64,000 nt of DNA from an uncultured Lachnospiraceae bacterium (GTDB lineage Bacteria; Bacillota; Clostridia; Lachnospirales; Lachnospiraceae), in the NCBI GenBank assembly GCA_902776305.1, contig CACYPS010000001.1, positions 248,001 through 312,000 of the forward strand. Direction: 5' to 3'. Positions 17,242 to 26,616 of this stretch are shown here, one piece after another. Numbering within the stretch: the stretch's first letter is position 1; every line of letters starts with the position of its first letter. The notes beneath the pieces are model-generated. The model worked only from the letters and a program-made list of their open reading frames with translations, did not search any database and was not told the DNA's origin. The translations under genes and the position numbers were made by a program.

Positions 17242-17254
17242 TTATAGTTTTGTA

Positions 17255-18358
17255 TTATTCTCCGAATTCTTTCTTAGAAGCGGCAAGAGCGGCGGCAATG
17301 ACCTTGTCCATATCATAGTACTTATACGTTCCAAGTCTTCCGCCGAAGATCACCTTCTCTTCCTTCTCCGCAAGCGCTCTGTACTTTTCATACAGTGCAT
17401 TATTCTTCTCGTCATTGATCGGATAGTACGGCTCGACACCCGGTCTCCATTCGCTCGGGTACTCCTTCGAAATGATCGTCGTAGGCTGTGTTCCGAACGC
17501 AAAATGCTTATGCTCGATAATTCGTGTATACGGCACAACGCTCTCCGTATAGTTGACGACCGCATTTCCCTGATAATTGTCAGTATTGTAATGCTCGTCC
17601 TCGAACCGCACGCTCCTGTATTCGAGATTACCGAAACAGAAATCATAGTACTCGTCAATCATGCCTGTATAGACTGTCTTCTCAGCTATATCAGGATTGA
17701 CGGCGTTGAAATCACGGTAATCGGTTCTCAGAACGACCTCCGTGTCACCGAGTAACTTCTCGACCAGTACATTGTATCCTTCTTTCGGGATACCCTGGTG
17801 CGGGTCACGGAAGTAATTGTTGTCATAGACGAAACGGAGCGGCAGACGCTTGATGATGAAAGCCGGAAGCTCTGTGCACGGTCTGCCCCACTGCTTCTCC
17901 GTATATCCCTTGATCAGCTTCTCATAGACATCACGGCCTACCAGCTTCAGCGCCTGCTCTTCGAGATTCTTCGGCTCGTCTATATCCAGATCCCGGATCT
18001 GGCGCGCAATGATTGCCTTGGCCTCAGCCGGTGTGCGGATATCCCACATTCTGGAAAACGTGTTCATGTTGAACGGAAGATTATAAAGCTCATCTTTATA
18101 GACAGCGACCGGACTGTTGATGAAATTATTGAAAGAGACGAACTGATTAACGAACTCCCACACTTCCTCATCTGAGGTATGGAAGATGTGTGCTCCGTAG
18201 CGGTGTATCAGTATACCTTCCTCCTCGGCACAATAAATGTTGCCCGCAATGTGGTCTCTCTTGTCAATAACGATACATGTCTTGCCATGTTTACGAGCTT
18301 CGTAAACAAAAGTTGCCCCGAAAAGTCCTGCTCCTACTACAAGATAATCATATTTCAT
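17255..18358 (-). CDS. glf: UDP-galactopyranose mutase
   Basis: A 367-residue FAD enzyme interconverting UDP-galactopyranose and UDP-galactofuranose for cell-surface glycans. The N-terminal dinucleotide loop VVGAGLFGATF, the YGAHIFHTS segment with the conserved His, the substrate-binding GYTEKQWG and the C-terminal GGRLGTYKYYDMD are all present, and length is typical. It sits 149 bp after ppk1 on the same strand, with no glycosyltransferase cluster nearby, so the galactofuranose acceptor is not evident. Confidence 0.96.
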   Translation of the reverse strand: MKYDYLVVGAGLFGATFVYEARKHGKTCIVIDKRDHIAGNIYCAEEEGILIHRYGAHIFHTSDEEVWEFVNQFVSFNNFINSPVAVYKDELYNLPFNMNTFSRMWDIRTPAEAKAIIARQIRDLDIDEPKNLEEQALKLVGRDVYEKLIKGYTEKQWGRPCTELPAFIIKRLPLRFVYDNNYFRDPHQGIPKEGYNVLVEKLLGDTEVVLRTDYRDFNAVNPDIAEKTVYTGMIDEYYDFCFGNLEYRSVRFEDEHYNTDNYQGNAVVNYTESVVPYTRIIEHKHFAFGTQPTTIISKEYPSEWRPGVEPYYPINDEKNNALYEKYRALAEKEEKVIFGGRLGTYKYYDMDKVIAAALAASKKEFGE

Positions 18359-18507
18359 GAGTCGTGTGCTCCTTTAAATAGTTGATTGCTGAATTTCCCA
18401 TATTGCATTTGAATCGTTGAAACCGTGACGCGACAATACATGGGAAGTTATGTCAGTTATATGCATGGTGATTCGAACAGATCATTTTCTGTATAATGAT
18501 CCGCCCG

Positions 18508-20817
18508 TCACTCTTCGGTTGTTTCCTCCTCATCAAAGATAATAGGAGGTTCGGCCGGAATAAACCTTTTGGATTCGATCGGGCTCTCCGTGACCGGGAC
18601 CTTCGCCCATGCTTCCTCGCAGAATAAATCCTGAGAGTTGACCAGCTTCTTGCCCCTCTTATCCTGCTTTACATATGTGCCGTCCGTCTGAAGAAGATGA
18701 GCCTTCACATTATCCTCGAACTCAAGATCGAGCACATGCTGTACTTCCTTCTTTATATCCTCATCCAGTACCGGATATACGATCTCGACGCGCTTGTCCA
18801 GGTTTCTCGGCATCCAATCCGCAGAACCCATGAAGACCTCATCCTGATCATCATTGCAGAACCAGAAGATTCTGGAATGCTCCAGGAAATTGCCTACGAT
18901 CGAGCGGACGTGAATGGTCTCCGAAATTCCGGGGATGCCCGTCTTCAGGCAGCAGATCCCTCGAATCAGAAGATCGATTTCTACGCCCGCATGGGAAGCC
19001 TGATACAGTGCCTCTATGATATCCGGGTCGCACAGGGAATTCATCTTGGCGCGGATAAATGCCTTTTTACCTGCCTCGGCATTCTTTCTCTCACGCTCGA
19101 TCATATAAAGGAAACTGTTCTTCATCCAGATCGGAGCGACCAGCAGGCGGAACCATTTCTCAGGCTCCGAATAACCGGAGAGCATGTTGAAAACGGCCGT
19201 CGCATCCGCTCCTATCTGCGCATCGCATGTAAAGATGCCGCAGTCTGTGTACAGCTTTGCAGTGGAATCATTGTAGTTACCGGTTCCGAGATGTACATAT
19301 CTGCGAATACCATCCTCCTCACGGCGGATCACCATCGTGATCTTGCTGTGAACTTTAAGTCCGAGCAGACCGTAAATAACATGGCAGCCGGCTTTCTCAA
19401 GCATTTTCGCCCAAACAATGTTATGTTCCTCGTCAAAACGGGCCTTCAGCTCTACGAGGACCGTGACCTGCTTGCCGCTCTCTGCGGCACGTGCCAGAGC
19501 CGCAACGATCGGAGAATCTCCGCTCACACGGTACAGGGTCTGTTTGATGGCCAGTACATCCGGATCCGAGGCAGCTTTCTGAACGAAACGTACGACCGGA
19601 TCGAAACTCATATATGGGTGATGTACAAAGACGTCTTTTCTTCTGATCACTTCAAATACATCGTCCGTGTCGGCAAATTCCCTGACCGGTGCCGGTGTAT
19701 ATCCCTTCGTCTTATATGCATCGAATCCAGGAAGTCCGTAAACTTTCATCAGGAATGTCAGATCGATCGGTCCGGGAATATAGAATATGTCCTCCTGCGA
19801 TACATTGAATTCCTTAACAAGGATTTTCAGAAGCCTTTTATCGACGCCCTCAGCGATCTCAAGTCGAATAACTTCACCCCACTGGCGCTTCTTAAGCTGT
19901 TTCTGGATTTCTTTCAGAAGATCCTCAGCCTCGTCCTCATCCACATCCAGTTCCGCGTTCCTCATGATGCGATACGGATAAGCGCAGAGCACTCTGTAAT
20001 GCTGGAAAAGCTTACCGATATATTTGCGGATGACTTCTTCGAGCAGAATGATGACTTTGTGCCCGTCTTCCGCATCGGGAAGGTTGATCAGTCTCGGAAG
20101 TACAGCCGGCACCTGCACGGTCGCGAATTCGAACGACTCTTTCTTCTTCTTGGATTCCTTCTGGGCAATCAGAGCACCGATATTGAGAGTCTTGTTGCGG
20201 ACAAGCGGGAAAGGACGGGAAGAGTCCATCGCCATCGGTGTGAGGATCGGATAAATACTCGTCTCAAAGTATTCATCGAGATATGCGCATTGCGCTTCTG
20301 TAAGTTCCTCATAGTCGGCAATGATCTCCAGTCCGGCTTTCTCAAAGGACGGGATAAGAGAACGGTTCAGCGTATTGTACTGATCTCTCACAAATGCATG
20401 CATTCTCTCGGAAATTGCACTGAGCTGTTCGGCCGCTGTCATCCCCGCAATGTCTTTTTTGGTGTATCCGGCATGGACCTGATCCTTCAGGGAGGCCACG
20501 CGGACCATATTGAATTCATCCAGATTCGATGCAGTGATACTGAGGAACTTTGCTCTCTCGAACAGAGGAACCAGCTGCCTGTCTCTTGCTTCAGAGAGAC
20601 ATCTCTCGTCGAACGCTATCCACGACAGCTCGCGGTTCCTGTAGTATTCCGGATTTCTGAAATTGATCTGCGGCTCATTCGGCACGGAGACCTGTACCGT
20701 TTTATCTATGGCGGTTTCCTTCTTTCCCACCGGCTTTGCTTCCGCCAAAATCTTCTTCTCAGCCTTTACATCGCTTTTCTTATTACTCTCTTTACCTTGA
20801 TCGCTTTTCGGTGCCAT
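18508..20817 (-). CDS. ppk1: polyphosphate kinase 1
   Basis: A 769-residue enzyme that reversibly polymerises the gamma phosphate of ATP into polyphosphate. After an unusual Lys-rich N-terminal extension of about 50 residues, the PPK1 core begins at YYRNRELSWIAFDERCL. The catalytic histidines are in GLKVHSKITMV and YVHLGTGNYNDSTAKLYTD, and VGNFLEHSRIFWF holds the C-terminal one. The C-terminus has a short acidic tail. It follows the ppx-like gene by 28 bp, giving an operon that both makes and degrades polyphosphate. The extension could be a localisation or regulatory tail. Confidence 0.97.
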   Translation of the reverse strand: MAPKSDQGKESNKKSDVKAEKKILAEAKPVGKKETAIDKTVQVSVPNEPQINFRNPEYYRNRELSWIAFDERCLSEARDRQLVPLFERAKFLSITASNLDEFNMVRVASLKDQVHAGYTKKDIAGMTAAEQLSAISERMHAFVRDQYNTLNRSLIPSFEKAGLEIIADYEELTEAQCAYLDEYFETSIYPILTPMAMDSSRPFPLVRNKTLNIGALIAQKESKKKKESFEFATVQVPAVLPRLINLPDAEDGHKVIILLEEVIRKYIGKLFQHYRVLCAYPYRIMRNAELDVDEDEAEDLLKEIQKQLKKRQWGEVIRLEIAEGVDKRLLKILVKEFNVSQEDIFYIPGPIDLTFLMKVYGLPGFDAYKTKGYTPAPVREFADTDDVFEVIRRKDVFVHHPYMSFDPVVRFVQKAASDPDVLAIKQTLYRVSGDSPIVAALARAAESGKQVTVLVELKARFDEEHNIVWAKMLEKAGCHVIYGLLGLKVHSKITMVIRREEDGIRRYVHLGTGNYNDSTAKLYTDCGIFTCDAQIGADATAVFNMLSGYSEPEKWFRLLVAPIWMKNSFLYMIERERKNAEAGKKAFIRAKMNSLCDPDIIEALYQASHAGVEIDLLIRGICCLKTGIPGISETIHVRSIVGNFLEHSRIFWFCNDDQDEVFMGSADWMPRNLDKRVEIVYPVLDEDIKKEVQHVLDLEFEDNVKAHLLQTDGTYVKQDKRGKKLVNSQDLFCEEAWAKVPVTESPIESKRFIPAEPPIIFDEEETTEE

Positions 20818-20845
20818 ATCATTCCCTCTTTATTCTCTAAATTTG

Positions 20846-22378
20846 TCACTTAACTCTGCGTACCTTCAGTTCCGGCTTAATGTCGAACATATCCTCAAAG
20901 AATTCTATGCTCATCTGGAAGAGTCCCTTTTCAAGGGTGAAATCCTCCTTCACCTGTACATCGATAATCAGGCGGTCTTCCTTCTTACTTGTACGAATTT
21001 CCGAGATTTTCTGCAGATAGCTCTGGTCAAGACTGTTCGCGATGCGAAGGATAGCCGTGAGCTGCGCCACACGGAGAAAATCAAATTCGGTGAGGCCGTC
21101 ATTGTTCTCGCCATAGAATTCGAACGGCAAAGTGTTGTACTTGACGGTATTGGCAATAATCCTTCTCTCGTTATCGGAGAGACCTATGATTTCCGTTGAG
21201 ATAATAATGTTGTATGAGCACTCGGCAACATTTACAAGGCTTATGTACTTGCCGCAGTCGTTGAGCTGGCAGGCTACCTTAAGGAGCAGGCGGTCGCGCG
21301 GTCCGAGGACCGAATCTTTTCGCACAGCCTTGAATATAGCGTCCGCAATTTCCATGATCTTCTCGGTATGCGCCTTATTGCCTGCATATCTCTTTGCGAT
21401 ATTCTTCGCAGCCATGAGTATATCCTTGTCAAAATCATGCTGCGTGCGTATGATTTTCGCTTTCAGTGCATAATCATATGCGATACCGTCCGTGATCTGA
21501 ATACCCGGAAGCCAGATGCTGTCAACGCCGAATACCTCGATCAGGCGGCGGTAAAGTACGGCCATCGGAATGACGGCATTTGCGACCTCAGTACCGACTC
21601 CGAGGAAAGAAGCCGCATCACGCGGGGACATGCGAATAATCTGCTCGTACCATTTGAAATACTCATCGGCACTTTCGATCTTGTTCATATCCATGCGGTT
21701 CTGGAAAACAAGATTTGTATAATAATCACCGACCAGAATGATCGTATCGATATTGCGGTCCTTGAGATACATTCTCTTGAAGTTCCAGATATCCTTGCGG
21801 ATGAACTGATCGATAATGCGCTCAGGATGTGTTGTCTGGTTCTGGATCAGGGAAAGGCGGCTCGATATGCGCAGAAGCCCGAGATGCAGGTTCTGTGCAG
21901 TGACAAGTGTGTTCTTATCGAACAGTGAGATCTGAATACTTCCTCCGCTGACATCGATGATCGCAGTACCCTTCTCGATGATTCTTTCAAATTCCTCGCC
22001 TCTCGAAGCGATGGACTTATATCCGAGGAATCGCTGTTCGCTGTTTGAAAGAATTTCAACAACGATACCGGTCTTGTTGCGTATGTGTTCCCTGACAAGC
22101 AGGTAATTCCTCGCCTCACGCACAGCTGTTTTTGCGCACGCGCGGTAAGCTGTGACACCGTATTCCTTCATGATATTGCTGTAATCAAGAAGAATATTCG
22201 TCAGCTCATCGAGAATTTCGGGGGATACCATCTTCCTCGTATAAGTATCTTTACCGAGTTCAAGTCTCTTCCTGACCGAATTCAGGGATTTGAGCCCGTT
22301 TTTCTTAGTGATTTCAAAAATCTCCATCGTCACATTGTATGAGCCGATATCGATTGCTGCAAATGTTGTCACTGCCAT
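20846..22378 (-). CDS. ppx: Ppx/GppA-type phosphatase with HD domain
   Basis: A 510-residue protein of the exopolyphosphatase/guanosine pentaphosphatase group. The actin-like ATPase fold is seen in FAAIDIGSYNVTMEIFEI (phosphate loop 1) and IDVSGGSIQISLF (phosphate loop 2). The C-terminal third (about 320-500) is HD-like, with DRLLLKVACQLNDCGKYISLVNVAEC as the metal region. Expected activity is hydrolysis of polyphosphate and perhaps pppGpp; which one dominates cannot be told from sequence. First gene of the ppx-ppk unit; its leader contains a terminator-like hairpin (22421-22452). Confidence 0.9.
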   Translation of the reverse strand: MAVTTFAAIDIGSYNVTMEIFEITKKNGLKSLNSVRKRLELGKDTYTRKMVSPEILDELTNILLDYSNIMKEYGVTAYRACAKTAVREARNYLLVREHIRNKTGIVVEILSNSEQRFLGYKSIASRGEEFERIIEKGTAIIDVSGGSIQISLFDKNTLVTAQNLHLGLLRISSRLSLIQNQTTHPERIIDQFIRKDIWNFKRMYLKDRNIDTIILVGDYYTNLVFQNRMDMNKIESADEYFKWYEQIIRMSPRDAASFLGVGTEVANAVIPMAVLYRRLIEVFGVDSIWLPGIQITDGIAYDYALKAKIIRTQHDFDKDILMAAKNIAKRYAGNKAHTEKIMEIADAIFKAVRKDSVLGPRDRLLLKVACQLNDCGKYISLVNVAECSYNIIISTEIIGLSDNERRIIANTVKYNTLPFEFYGENNDGLTEFDFLRVAQLTAILRIANSLDQSYLQKISEIRTSKKEDRLIIDVQVKEDFTLEKGLFQMSIEFFEDMFDIKPELKVRRVK

Positions 22379-22420
22379 TTTACTGTTCCTTGCCTTTCCT
22401 GCTTGTTAGGAGCAAACCAT

Positions 22421-22452
22421 AAAAAGAAGCACACTTTTCCTTAGCAGTGTGC
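22421..22452 (-). terminator. Terminator-like hairpin in the ppx leader
   Basis: On the minus strand GCACAC...GTGTGC closes a 12-base loop and is followed by TTCTTTTTATGG. It lies 43 bp before the ppx start, so it either ends an upstream transcript or attenuates ppx-ppk. Confidence 0.5.
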
Positions 22453-22590
22453 ACGGGAGTGTTAATGTGTTCGACCGGAACGGTCCGAAATGAACGATTT
22501 CATATTGTAATCATTATATGTTTTTTCATGGCCAAAAACAATGGAAAAAAGAACAAAGAGCCTCTCCTATATGTGCTGAGAAAAGAAAAA

Positions 22591-22682
22591 GGCTTTCGCA
22601 TCAGGAAGTGACAACACACAATATATAGCGGACATCTGCAAACAGTATCTGCAATATTGTGGCTTCACTTGATGCGAAAGCC
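22591..22682 (-). terminator. Large 92-base branched hairpin, terminator of rnpB
   Basis: Outer stem GGCTTTCGCATC / GATGCGAAAGCC, then AAGTGA / TCACTT, then CACAATAT / ATATTGTG, with a 29-base inner loop that holds ATCTGC twice. On the minus strand it is followed by TTTTTCTTTTC. It is much longer than a standard terminator and could also be a small stable RNA. Confidence 0.65.
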
Positions 22683-22701
22683 TCTTTATGATTCATCATA
22701 T

Positions 22702-23036
22702 ATCGGCAGAACGATAAGCCGGGTTATGTCGTGTACGATCATCTATCTAGACCGCCCGTTACCGAACGGTTCAAGCGACCGGCCCAAGGCACGACGGGCC
22801 GCCGTATAGCCTATGTTTGGTCTTGCTCCGGATGGGGCTTGCATATGCCCTGCCTGTTACCAGCCAGGCGGTAGTCTCTTACACTGCCTTTTCACCCTTA
22901 CCGCTTGCGCGGCGGTTGTTTTCTGTTGCGCTTTCCCGGGGATTACTCCCGCCGGACGTTATCCGGCATCCCTGCCCTGTGGAGCCCGGACTTTCCTCAC
23001 CTGACATGTGTCAGCCGCGATCGTATGTCCTGCCGA
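22702..23036 (-). ncRNA. rnpB: RNase P RNA
   Basis: About 335 bases, minus strand. The universally conserved 5' core GAGGAAAGTCCGGGCTCC lies at about 22980-22997 and the conserved 3' core around AACCCGGCTTATCG at 22711-22724. The ends pair as P1 (TCGGCAG near 23030-23036 with CTGCCGA near 22703-22709). It is the catalytic subunit that matures tRNA 5' ends and the tmRNA. The organisation looks like the common ancestral (type A) form. A TATAAT box lies just upstream. The long frames across it are not genes. Confidence 0.95.
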
Positions 23037-23039
23037 CGC

Positions 23040-23045
23040 ATTATA
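23040..23045 (-). promoter_or_regulatory. -10 box of rnpB
   Basis: TATAAT on the minus strand, 6-7 bases before the predicted first base of P1. No good -35 match is found at 17 bp. Confidence 0.6.
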
Positions 23046-23173
23046 ATAGCACAGAAATTTCCCGATTGTAAAGCTAAATCATTGAAATACTCAGCACCCC
23101 ATTCGCAGGCGCTTTGTGCCTTGCTCATGTTGGCGGTCAGAGGCGCTTCGCGCCTTGACTGAATAGTTACAAA

Positions 23174-24829
23174 TCACAGATGGAAACAGCCTCCTCCTAT
23201 GAATTCTCTGAGGATTGAATTCTTCGGGACATCATCCGGAGGAATCGGTATGAAATAATCCAGGAATTTCAGGAGTCTGTGAGCCTCGTAGTACTGCGGA
23301 TCATCCTGTGCGACCTGGAATAGCAGCGGCTGCGCATAAAGTTTAAGGAGAGCAAGTTCATAGGGCATCGCCGAGTTGAATATCTCGTCTGCTGTCTCCT
23401 GGAACGGGAAAATATATGATTCCTCTCCCCTCCTCACGGAATCCCACATCGACAGCGTATTGGAGGCGGTGTAGCCGCGGGTCCTGTGATCTCTCACAAT
23501 TCTCCTCAGAAGCCTTCCGTCTGTCGTGGGAATACGGTTGTGCTCATCAATGTTAACCTGCGTGAGAGCACTCACATAAATTTTGAACTTGCTTTCATCG
23601 GGCAGAGCGCGGCTTAAATCATCATTCAGGCAATGAATCCCTTCAATCACAAGAATCTCCTCCTTGCCAAGAGAGAGTTTTTCACCGTTATAGACCCTGT
23701 TGCCTGTAATGAAGTCATACGTGGGAAGTTCTATCTCCTGCTCATTCAGGAGTCTCGTCATATCTGTGTTGAAAGCCTCAACGTCAACAGCCCTCAGAGA
23801 TTCATAATCCTTCTGTCCGTACTCGTCGTAAGGAACCAGCGCTCTCGGAATAAAGTAGTTATCCACTCCGATGCAGTGGGGTATAAATCCAAGAGCGGAC
23901 AATTGCGTGCAGAGTCTCTGTGAGAATGTTGTCTTTCCGGACGACGACGGTCCTGCGATCATAACGAACTTTACGCCGTCGCGATGCCTTATCTTCGCGG
24001 CAATCTGCGCGATCCTTCCTTCCTGCAGAGCTTCGGAGATCAGGACCACCTGCCTGGAATTCCCGTTTATAACGTGCTCATTCAGATCGCCTACACAATC
24101 TATGCGCTGTTTCTCAGCCCACTTTTCACCCATAAGCTGAGTGACAAAGATTTTCTCGTCTTCGATGAACTCATGAACGGTATCCGGATGCGATGCGGAA
24201 GGGATCATCATGACAACTCCGCCCTGATACCTGTGCAGCGTGAAGTTCCCGAGCAATGACGTATCATACGTCATGTAACCGTAATTATAATCTTCATAGC
24301 CGTCAAGATCATAGATGTTCACAGATGAGTGCAGTCTGGTCCGGAAGAGTTTCTCCTTGTCGTGCATGTTCATGGCTGCGAATTTTTCAACGGCTTTATT
24401 TGTCGGCACAGACGTCTTGGTGATTCTGCATTTTCTTGCAATCATATCTCGCATAATGCATTCCACCTTTTCGACAAATGCGTCGTCCGCCTCACATCCC
24501 TCCACAGTATAGAATAATCCCGAGCGGATGGAAAAATGCAGAATCGCACGGACCGGCTTATCTTCCGTTCCCGCCCTGGAGCATGCGGCGACAAACAGCA
24601 TATTCATACTTCTGATGATCGTCTGATTGCCGATTTTATCGCCGGTCGTCAGGAACTCTACCTCAGCATCCGCGTTAAGCGTCCTGAAGAGCTCAGTCAG
24701 TTTTCCGTCGACCTTTCCCAGGACGATCGGATATCTGTAATCAGTCTGAAAGTCCTCCGCGACTTTAAGCAAAACGGTCCCCGTGTCATATTCCTCGTGT
24801 GTGTTTCCCACAGTGATGGTAATCTTCAT
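23174..24829 (-). CDS. nucleoside (uridine) kinase with TGS and ThrRS-like N-terminal domains
   Basis: A 551-residue fusion typical of Clostridia. Residues 1-60 look like a TGS domain, residues about 60-270 resemble the second additional (SAD) domain region of threonyl-tRNA synthetase, and residues about 285-500 form a P-loop kinase related to uridine kinase/phosphoribulokinase. The Walker A loop is AGPSSSGKTTFSQRL; DNYFIPR and EGIHCLND are the acceptor-side motifs. The likely reaction is ATP-dependent phosphorylation of uridine or cytidine. The tRNA-synthetase-like part has no known role here. Downstream of nif3 by 75 bp; probably the last gene of the rpoD locus. Confidence 0.88.
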   Translation of the reverse strand: MKITITVGNTHEEYDTGTVLLKVAEDFQTDYRYPIVLGKVDGKLTELFRTLNADAEVEFLTTGDKIGNQTIIRSMNMLFVAACSRAGTEDKPVRAILHFSIRSGLFYTVEGCEADDAFVEKVECIMRDMIARKCRITKTSVPTNKAVEKFAAMNMHDKEKLFRTRLHSSVNIYDLDGYEDYNYGYMTYDTSLLGNFTLHRYQGGVVMMIPSASHPDTVHEFIEDEKIFVTQLMGEKWAEKQRIDCVGDLNEHVINGNSRQVVLISEALQEGRIAQIAAKIRHRDGVKFVMIAGPSSSGKTTFSQRLCTQLSALGFIPHCIGVDNYFIPRALVPYDEYGQKDYESLRAVDVEAFNTDMTRLLNEQEIELPTYDFITGNRVYNGEKLSLGKEEILVIEGIHCLNDDLSRALPDESKFKIYVSALTQVNIDEHNRIPTTDGRLLRRIVRDHRTRGYTASNTLSMWDSVRRGEESYIFPFQETADEIFNSAMPYELALLKLYAQPLLFQVAQDDPQYYEAHRLLKFLDYFIPIPPDDVPKNSILREFIGGGCFHL

Positions 24830-24904
24830 AGCACCTCCTTTTGGCGAATTCCTGTGATCCGCCTGACATTTTCATAAGGAAATGTTCCTTTACACGGCTA
24901 TTTT

Positions 24905-25690
24905 TCAAAGTACAGAATAAGGCTGCTTTATCTCCATGGTAAGTACTGTAAGAGACGGAAATTTTTCCCGGACATAGTCAGCCATATAAGAGATGTATGT
25001 AAACTCGGTCCCATAATGCCCGGCGTCGATCATACACAGCCCCTGAGATTCGGCGTCAATCGCGGTATGATAATCCAGATCGCCTGTGATCAGTACGTCC
25101 GCACATTTCCTCAGCGCATCGAATACGGCACTTTTCCCTGCACCTGAACTTACCCCGACCCTGCTTATGCGTCTGTCGGTGTTGCCATAGACCCGGACAG
25201 CATCTAACTTCATGACATCCTTAACGTGTTCAGCCAGCTCTGCCAGCGTCATCTCCCTGCCTAACGTGCCGATTCTACCAAGACCGTATTCTTTTCCGTC
25301 ATCATAGGATCCCATTACTTCGAGTACTTCAGGATCACGAAGCGCAAGGTCCTCTGCATTCAGGTCAGCCATACCGGCAATGTCAAAATTCGTATGCATC
25401 GCGTAATAATTGATGTCGTGCCTTATCAGTTTTCTGACACGCCTCGCAATAAAATTCTGTTCCGTCACGGTCCCGAGCGGTCTGAAAAGCAGGGGGTGAT
25501 GCGTCAATATAAGATCCGCTCCGCTCAGTACCGCCTGTTCCACAGTTTGATCCGTAACATCAAGGCTGATCAGAACTTTATGGATCTCTGCCTCCTCATC
25601 GCCGACAAGAAGGCCAACATTGTCCCAGTCCATAGCAAGATATTTCGGAAAATCCTTCTCAATCACATTCATAATATCTTTGAGCTTCAC
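24905..25690 (-). CDS. Nif3-like dinuclear metal centre protein
   Basis: A 261-residue NIF3/DUF34 protein, forming hexameric rings with a di-metal site in homologues. Metal ligands are in the segments LILTHHPLLFRP and AMHTNFD, and in DAGHYGTEF near the C-terminus. It is the short form without the PII-like insertion. Family activity is uncertain; GTP cyclohydrolase-like and nucleotide-pool roles have been proposed. The start is GTG with GGAGG upstream, and it overlaps trmK by 32 bp, which argues for translational coupling. Confidence 0.92.
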   Translation of the reverse strand: MKLKDIMNVIEKDFPKYLAMDWDNVGLLVGDEEAEIHKVLISLDVTDQTVEQAVLSGADLILTHHPLLFRPLGTVTEQNFIARRVRKLIRHDINYYAMHTNFDIAGMADLNAEDLALRDPEVLEVMGSYDDGKEYGLGRIGTLGREMTLAELAEHVKDVMKLDAVRVYGNTDRRISRVGVSSGAGKSAVFDALRKCADVLITGDLDYHTAIDAESQGLCMIDAGHYGTEFTYISYMADYVREKFPSLTVLTMEIKQPYSVL

Positions 25691-26402
25691 GCAGCACCTC
25701 CATTTTCATTATGACCTCTTTGTACCGATCGTCATCCTGACTACGTCCGGCATTTTCGAGATTTTTCAGTATCGCTAAAAATGTCTTTTCCTGTTTTTTC
25801 AGATACTCCCAAAGGACCGGATGCCTTTTTTCAAGAAGAACAGACCCGTATAACAGTTCGGCTGTATATCCGGCACTTTCCTTCGGATGTTCCCTTCCGG
25901 GGTGAAGGTCCGAATTTCCTGCAGACCGAATGACTGTGTAATACTTGCCCTCATCGATCAGCATTTCCTCGTCATCGATAGCGTGTCCCATCTCAGTCAG
26001 TTTCTGCCTCACAAGATCCAAATCGGACTGCGGCGAGAGCACCATCTCGTCGAAGGCCGCTGCCTTCTCCCCCGCCCTCTCAAGGATACCGCAGATCAGG
26101 AGGCCGCCCATGCCCGTGATGATCAGAGCCTTCTTTTTTCCCGCCGGAAGCATGCTGTGCACATCGCAGGGCACGCCGTCCGCAAGGCACACGTCTATTT
26201 TTCCGTGCAGACCCGCAAGGTCTATATTTTTCTGCGCAGCCGCAAGCGGCCCCGGACGAACATCCGAGGCCACCGCATAAGGGCATTTTCCGTTTTCTAC
26301 CAGAGTGATAGACGTGTAGGCATGGTCGCACCCGACATCGCATACTGAGTATCCCGGGCTTACCATATCCACGATCGCCTGAATTCTTTTAGATATATGC
26401 AT
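25659..26402 (-). CDS. trmK: tRNA (adenine(22)-N(1))-methyltransferase
   Basis: A 247-residue SAM-dependent methyltransferase that modifies adenine 22 of tRNA. The SAM-binding strand is VCDVGCDHAYTSI near residue 20, followed by ASDVRPGPL and GMGGLLICGIL with the catalytic-region aromatic and Asp contacts, and LSPQSDLDLVRQKL. A coiled C-terminal helical part is present. The order rpoD-trmK-nif3 is conserved in Firmicutes. Length is typical. Confidence 0.93.
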   Translation of the reverse strand: MHISKRIQAIVDMVSPGYSVCDVGCDHAYTSITLVENGKCPYAVASDVRPGPLAAAQKNIDLAGLHGKIDVCLADGVPCDVHSMLPAGKKKALIITGMGGLLICGILERAGEKAAAFDEMVLSPQSDLDLVRQKLTEMGHAIDDEEMLIDEGKYYTVIRSAGNSDLHPGREHPKESAGYTAELLYGSVLLEKRHPVLWEYLKKQEKTFLAILKNLENAGRSQDDDRYKEVIMKMEVLREAQRYYECD

Positions 26403-26488
26403 CTATATCCTCTCTGTTGTTCCAAAGTCAGTTCATCGCGGGCGATATATGCGAATACATCGTCCGCGAAAATCAAATACATATTCAT

Positions 26489-26559
26489 CAAGAACGCCTC
26501 GTCGTTCTATCCGCGCCGCGCATGGTGCGAAACACTTTCCTTAAAGCGTGGCTGCGGTC
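26489..26559 (+). repeat. Family A structured repeat
   Basis: About 71 bp in the rpoD-trmK gap. Stem 1 is weakened (AAGAACGCC / TCGTTCT), while stem 2 is rebuilt as CCGCGCCGCGC / GCGTGGCTGCGG with one bulge, enclosing a GGTG / CACT inner stem. It ends CTGCGGTC. Confidence 0.7.
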
Positions 26560-26570
26560 CGCCGTGCCTA

Positions 26571-26611
26571 AGCATGCGTAACAATGCTCCAGTGGAGCAT
26601 TGTGTAGCTGA
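26571..26611. repeat. Family D hairpin after rpoD
   Basis: ACAATGCTCC-AGT-GGAGCATTGT is a perfect hairpin 13 bp from the rpoD stop, preceded by GCATGCGTA. Similar, decayed units lie at 9963-10049. No T-run follows, so it is not a classic terminator. Confidence 0.6.
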
Positions 26612-26616
26612 GGCTT

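Noticed and set aside
18697-20853. 718-codon plus-strand frame
   Set aside because: It is the mirror of ppk1; the minus-strand protein carries all PPK1 catalytic motifs while this frame matches nothing.
22813-23162. Three overlapping plus-strand frames of 60-85 codons
   Set aside because: They run antisense to RNase P RNA, whose conserved cores and P1 pairing are clear.
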